Shown: one piece after another, positions 60,812 through 64,000 of the stretch
Numbering within the stretch: the first letter of the stretch is position 1
How the letters are laid out: the number at the start of each line of letters is the position of its first letter
Notes under the pieces: generated by a model
What the model was told of the DNA's origin: nothing
The model's database searches: none
The model's input: only the letters and a program-made list of their open reading frames with translations
Assembly (NCBI GenBank): GCA_900541665.1
Contig: UQKV01000006.1
Coordinates: forward strand, 4,876 to 68,875
Length of the DNA stretch: 64,000 nucleotides
Direction: 5' to 3'
Source: an uncultured Collinsella sp.
GTDB lineage: Bacteria; Actinomycetota; Coriobacteriia; Coriobacteriales; Coriobacteriaceae
Position numbers and translations under genes: made by a program

Positions 60812-62240
60812 GGTTGCAGAGTGCTCCCATTAGCTGCGATTCCAAGGTATTTAGCGCTTTTGGACTCAAATCGTCATACTGAACAAGAATTTGACTTGAG
60901 TTTTCAGGGACAGATGCGCCATCGGCACACCAATAACAGTCACTGATATCGACAAAAGGGATACTCGAGCGCGTGAGGGCCCGCACAAAAGAGCTTCCGC
61001 CCGCTCCGCGCTCCGCAACCACGGTGCAGTAAAGGCCCGCGTCTGCATGCTCGATCGAGACTTCTCCTGCCGGAAATACCTTCCGCACAAGCGCCATCAG
61101 GCCATCACGCGCCTCGCGAGCACGAACGCGCACGCGGTTCACATGTCGCTCGTAATCACCCGATTCCAGCAAACGCGCCAAAGCGACCTGGTCAACAGAG
61201 CTCACCGACGAGGCGTAGAAACCAAGGTTGCGCCTAAACCGCTCCATTAGCTCATCGGGCAACACCATGTACGCCAAACGCAACGCCGATGAAAGGCTCT
61301 TCGAAAACGTGTTGGTGTAGATAACCGACTGGGCGGCATCGATCGACGCGAGCGCGGGAATCGGCTTCCCGGCAAGGCGAAACTCACAATCAAAGTCATC
61401 TTCGATGAGATACCGACCTGGTCGCTCGGCGGCCCAGCTCAGAAGCGCATAGCGCCGCGCAATGCTCGTCACAAGGCCGGTCGGATACTGATGGGACGGC
61501 ATCAGGTGAAGGACATCGGTCCCGCTTTTCTGCAGAATGCTCAAGTCCACGCCCTCATCATCCAACGGGATATGTCGAACTTTGCAGCCCATAGCCTGAT
61601 AGATGCGCGTCAGACGCAAATAGCCCGGGTCCTCAACGGCATACACCTTGTCAGCGCCAAGCAACTGAACCAACATGGTATCGAGCAGCTGGGCGCCCGC
61701 ACCGATAACAATGTTGTTGGGATCGACATTCATGCCCCTCGTCCCGCGCAGATGGTGAGCAATTGCGCGTCGCAGCCGAGCGGTGCCCTGCGCCGGTGCG
61801 GGCGAAAAGATTTCGCGCTCGTCTTCGGATGCCAGCGTCGCCCGTAGCACACTTTGCCAAAGCCGCGCCGCCTCCAAAGCGGAAGGAGAAAGTGCATCGA
61901 ACAGCTCAACCTGTCCGTTGACATCATGCACGCTGGGGCCCACAGAGGCGGCATCTCGGTCGATGCCCTCTGCAGCCGAAGCCAAAACCGGTGCATCCGG
62001 AAGCTCGCAAGCGTAGTAGCCACGACGTGGCATTGAGCAAATATAGCCCTCGGCAAGTAGCTGGCTATATGCATTCTCGATAGTAATGACACTGATTCCC
62101 AGATGACTGGCAAAGGCGCGCTTAGACGGCAGATGCTCCCCCGCCGCAATACGTCCAGCAACAATATCATCTCGAATTTGCTGGTAAACATACTCATAAA
62201 GCGATGCCTCGCCACGTTTTTCCAAATTGTAGTCAAGCAT
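60801..62240 (-). CDS. pdxR: PdxR-type MocR/GntR regulator
   Basis: This 479-aa protein has an N-terminal GntR winged helix (about 12-78, PSKRAFASHLGISVITIENA) fused to an aminotransferase-like PLP domain with the Schiff-base region NTFSKSLSSALRLAYMVLP. MocR proteins of the PdxR group sense PLP and control pdxST; here the gene is divergent from pdxS, which strongly supports that role. The ATG is taken at 62240. The C-terminal residues LSE and stop come from the adjoining 121-nt repeat. Tandem CTGACCTTAT motifs in the 145-bp intergenic region are likely binding sites. Confidence 0.88.
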   Translation of the reverse strand: MLDYNLEKRGEASLYEYVYQQIRDDIVAGRIAAGEHLPSKRAFASHLGISVITIENAYSQLLAEGYICSMPRRGYYACELPDAPVLASAAEGIDRDAASVGPSVHDVNGQVELFDALSPSALEAARLWQSVLRATLASEDEREIFSPAPAQGTARLRRAIAHHLRGTRGMNVDPNNIVIGAGAQLLDTMLVQLLGADKVYAVEDPGYLRLTRIYQAMGCKVRHIPLDDEGVDLSILQKSGTDVLHLMPSHQYPTGLVTSIARRYALLSWAAERPGRYLIEDDFDCEFRLAGKPIPALASIDAAQSVIYTNTFSKSLSSALRLAYMVLPDELMERFRRNLGFYASSVSSVDQVALARLLESGDYERHVNRVRVRAREARDGLMALVRKVFPAGEVSIEHADAGLYCTVVAERGAGGSSFVRALTRSSIPFVDISDCYWCADGASVPENSSQILVQYDDLSPKALNTLESQLMGALCNLSE

Positions 62241-62251
62241 GAGTTTGCCAC

Positions 62252-62295
62252 CTGACCTTATCGAGCCGTTCAGTCTGGTATTAAGCTGACCTTAT
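62252..62295. promoter_or_regulatory. Direct-repeat PdxR operator candidate
   Basis: CTGACCTTAT occurs at 62252-62261 and again at 62286-62295, 34 bp apart, in the pdxR/pdxS intergenic region. MocR regulators typically bind spaced direct repeats here. Confidence 0.6.
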
Positions 62296-62385
62296 TATTA
62301 TCTCGAAAACTGAGTATTTTGCCATACCCAGCCCCCCGATAGGATATTCCGTCAAGCAATGCACATGCCAACCAAGGGAGCAACC

Positions 62386-63276
62386 ATGGCAGAACAGACC
62401 AGCAAGGCCGATCGCGTCAAACTCAATCGCGAGCTCGCGCAGATGCTCAAGGGCGGCGTCATCATGGACGTCACCACGCCCGAGCAGGCACGCATCGCCG
62501 AGGAGGCGGGCGCCTGCGCCGTCATGGCACTCGAGCGCATTCCGGCCGACATCCGCGCCGCAGGCGGCGTCTCGCGCATGAGCGACCCCAAGATGATCAA
62601 GGGCATCCAAGAGGCCGTCTCCATCCCTGTTATGGCCAAGTGCCGCATCGGTCACATCGTCGAGGCGCAGGTCCTTCAGGCCATCGAGATCGACTACATC
62701 GATGAGTCCGAGGTTCTCTCCCCCGCCGACGACGTCTATCATATCGACAAGACCCAGTTTGACGTGCCGTTTGTCTGCGGCGCCCGTGATCTGGGCGAGG
62801 CGCTGCGCCGTGTTGCCGAAGGCGCCACGATGATTCGCACCAAGGGTGAGCCGGGTACGGGCGACGTCGTTCAGGCCGTGCGTCACATGCGCAAAATCCA
62901 AAAGCAGATCCGCGACGTAGTTGCCCTGCGCGACGACGAGCTCTTTGAGGCAGCCAAGCAACTGCAGGTTCCGGTCGAGCTGGTGCGCGAGGTCCATGCC
63001 ACGGGTAAGCTTCCCGTCGTGAACTTTGCCGCTGGCGGCGTAGCGACCCCCGCCGACGCCGCGCTGATGATGCAGCTGGGTGCCGAGGGCGTCTTTGTCG
63101 GCTCGGGCATCTTTAAGAGCGGCGACCCCGCCAAGCGCGCCGCCGCCATCGTCAAGGCCGTGGCAAACTTCACCGATGCCAAGCTCATCGCCGAGCTTTC
63201 GGAGGACCTGGGCGAGGCCATGGTGGGCATCAACGCCGACGAGATCGAGATTATCATGGAAGAGCGCGGGCGCTAG
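62386..63276 (+). CDS. pdxS: Pyridoxal 5'-phosphate synthase subunit PdxS
   Basis: This 296-aa TIM-barrel enzyme builds PLP from ribose 5-phosphate, glyceraldehyde 3-phosphate and ammonia. It has [20 protein letters not shown], the catalytic lysine region [27 protein letters not shown] and [20 protein letters not shown], all conserved PdxS segments. The ATG at 62386 follows AAGGGAG; an upstream in-frame ATG at 62359 has no such site. It is followed 20 bp later by pdxT and is divergent from pdxR. Confidence 0.97.
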   Translation: MAEQTSKADRVKLNRELAQMLKGGVIMDVTTPEQARIAEEAGACAVMALERIPADIRAAGGVSRMSDPKMIKGIQEAVSIPVMAKCRIGHIVEAQVLQAIEIDYIDESEVLSPADDVYHIDKTQFDVPFVCGARDLGEALRRVAEGATMIRTKGEPGTGDVVQAVRHMRKIQKQIRDVVALRDDELFEAAKQLQVPVELVREVHATGKLPVVNFAAGGVATPADAALMMQLGAEGVFVGSGIFKSGDPAKRAAAIVKAVANFTDAKLIAELSEDLGEAMVGINADEIEIIMEERGR

Positions 63277-63296
63277 TCCAGCAGAAAGGATCGCAC

Positions 63297-63884
63297 ATGA
63301 GCGATTATGCAGACCAAACGGTCGCCGTGCTGGCGGTCCAAGGTGCTTTTGCCGAGCACGAGGCAAGGCTATCCGAGCTGGGCGCACGTTGTATTGAGCT
63401 GAGGCAGGCGGCCGATTTGAAGCAGGACTTTGATCGCCTGGTCCTCCCTGGCGGCGAGTCCACCGTTCAAGGCAAGCTACTTGCCGAACTCGATATGCTC
63501 GAGGGGCTTCGCACCCGCATTGTTGAAGGCATGCCCGTCCTTGGCACCTGCGCCGGCTTGATTCTATTGGCGCGCGATCTTGCCGCACACGACGATAAGG
63601 GAACGCCGCGCCTAGCAACCATGAACGTACTCGTTGAGCGCAACGCTTATGGCAGACAGCTCGGCAGTTTTCGCACCAAGGGCCAGGTGTCCGGCATCGA
63701 CGGTGAAGTGCCATTAACATTTATCCGTGCACCCCGCATCGTCGAAGTGCACGGCAATGCCAAGGCCTTAGCGAAAGTCGACGGCCGCATCGTCGCCGCC
63801 CGTCAAGGCAACCAGCTCGGCGTCACCTTCCACCCCGAGCTCGACGACGACACGCGCCTCCACGAGCTCTTCCTCCAAATGTAG
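63297..63884 (+). CDS. pdxT: Pyridoxal 5'-phosphate synthase glutaminase subunit PdxT
   Basis: This 195-aa class I-type glutaminase supplies ammonia to PdxS. It shows AVLAVQGAFAEH, LPGGESTVQGK, the nucleophile GTCAGLILLA (Cys85), and the His/Glu pair in VTFHPELDDD. All catalytic residues are present and length is normal. The ATG follows AGAAAGGA with good spacing and lies 20 bp after pdxS, so it is co-transcribed. A REP-like hairpin follows 23 bp after the stop. Confidence 0.96.
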   Translation: MSDYADQTVAVLAVQGAFAEHEARLSELGARCIELRQAADLKQDFDRLVLPGGESTVQGKLLAELDMLEGLRTRIVEGMPVLGTCAGLILLARDLAAHDDKGTPRLATMNVLVERNAYGRQLGSFRTKGQVSGIDGEVPLTFIRAPRIVEVHGNAKALAKVDGRIVAARQGNQLGVTFHPELDDDTRLHELFLQM

Positions 63885-63907
63885 GCATCGAAATCATCAA
63901 ACGAAAC

Positions 63908-63971
63908 GAGAGTAGACAATCTCCCACCTTGAGCATGAATATGGGCTCAAACCGGGAGATTATCCACTCTC
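63908..63971. repeat. Hairpin repeat after pdxT with GAGTAGAC-type end
   Basis: GAGAGTAGACAATCTCCC (63908-63925) and GGGAGATTATCCACTCTC (63954-63971) are complementary at 16 of 18 positions, with a second inner stem TTGAGC/GCTCAA. The end motif GAGTAGAC also occurs in the terminal repeats of the 121-nt element. A T-run is lacking. The remaining bases up to 64000 show no gene. Confidence 0.7.
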
Positions 63972-64000
63972 ATGCTATGTAGTCGTTTAAGAACGTCCCC

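Noticed and set aside
62281..63720. A 479-codon frame antisense to pdxS and pdxT
   Set aside because: Shadow of two well-conserved genes; no motifs and no supported start.
1..64000. CRISPR array, tRNA, rRNA or prophage region
   Set aside because: No regularly spaced direct repeats, no tRNA cloverleaf or rRNA-like stretches, and no phage structural or integrase genes were found while reading the intergenic regions and coding frames.

Overview
The window is high-GC bacterial chromosome, densely coding and read from both strands. There is no tRNA, rRNA, CRISPR array, complete insertion sequence or prophage. The genes suggest a strictly anaerobic gut actinobacterium of the class Coriobacteriia, most like Collinsella. 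This rests on an N-terminal-rubredoxin rubrerythrin, a lactate dehydrogenase/Etf module with a ferredoxin-fused EtfA, a bile acid:sodium symporter-family carrier, Elp3-type tRNA modification, a DUF3516 helicase, GGAGG-type ribosome binding sites and many GC-rich terminators. The genus is inference; no marker gene settles it.

Layout. 1-7.2 kb: the 5' part of class II fructose-bisphosphate aldolase (runs off the left edge), then a minus-strand run recJ-helicase fusion > rel > MBL-fold hydrolase. 7.4-10 kb: BASS-family carrier, a GalT-like DUF4931 protein and CutC. 10-16.4 kb: a branched-chain amino acid ABC system with two tandem binding lipoproteins, two permeases and two ATPases. 16.6-24.7 kb: homoserine dehydrogenase, a cation/proton antiporter, full-length PurL and an EamA exporter. 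24.9-29.4 kb: a membrane diguanylate cyclase, KdgT-type permease, AzlCD and an HD-domain protein. 29.3-33 kb: the lactate dehydrogenase/EtfBA operon. 33.3-36.5 kb: five small genes of unknown function, four of them exported or membrane-anchored, one with an LAQTG sorting-like signal. 36.6-43.1 kb: a DUF554 membrane protein, then a three-gene cassette of TerB_N/TerB_C protein, BrxD-like ATPase and Lhr/BrxHI-like helicase. 43.1-55.6 kb: spermidine-synthase-like methyltransferase, Elp3, an HTH/DUF4097 pair, a methyltransferase, TrmB, a DUF3516 helicase, a DUF2130 protein, and a HIRAN / 59-aa / phosphoesterase operon. 55.7-58.3 kb: aldehyde and alcohol dehydrogenases behind two similar operator-like palindromes. 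58.6-64 kb: rubrerythrin, a nuclease-like orphan gene lying between two copies of a 121-nt repeat, and the divergent pdxR / pdxST vitamin B6 locus.

The best candidates for new biology are the TerB-ATPase-helicase cassette, which resembles part of BREX/Pgl phage defence without its methylase or phosphatase; the RecJ-helicase fusion; and the 121-nt inverted-repeat element, whose two copies each supply the last three codons and the stop codon of the gene they abut. Several other intergenic hairpins share a GGGAC core and look like REP-type repeats.
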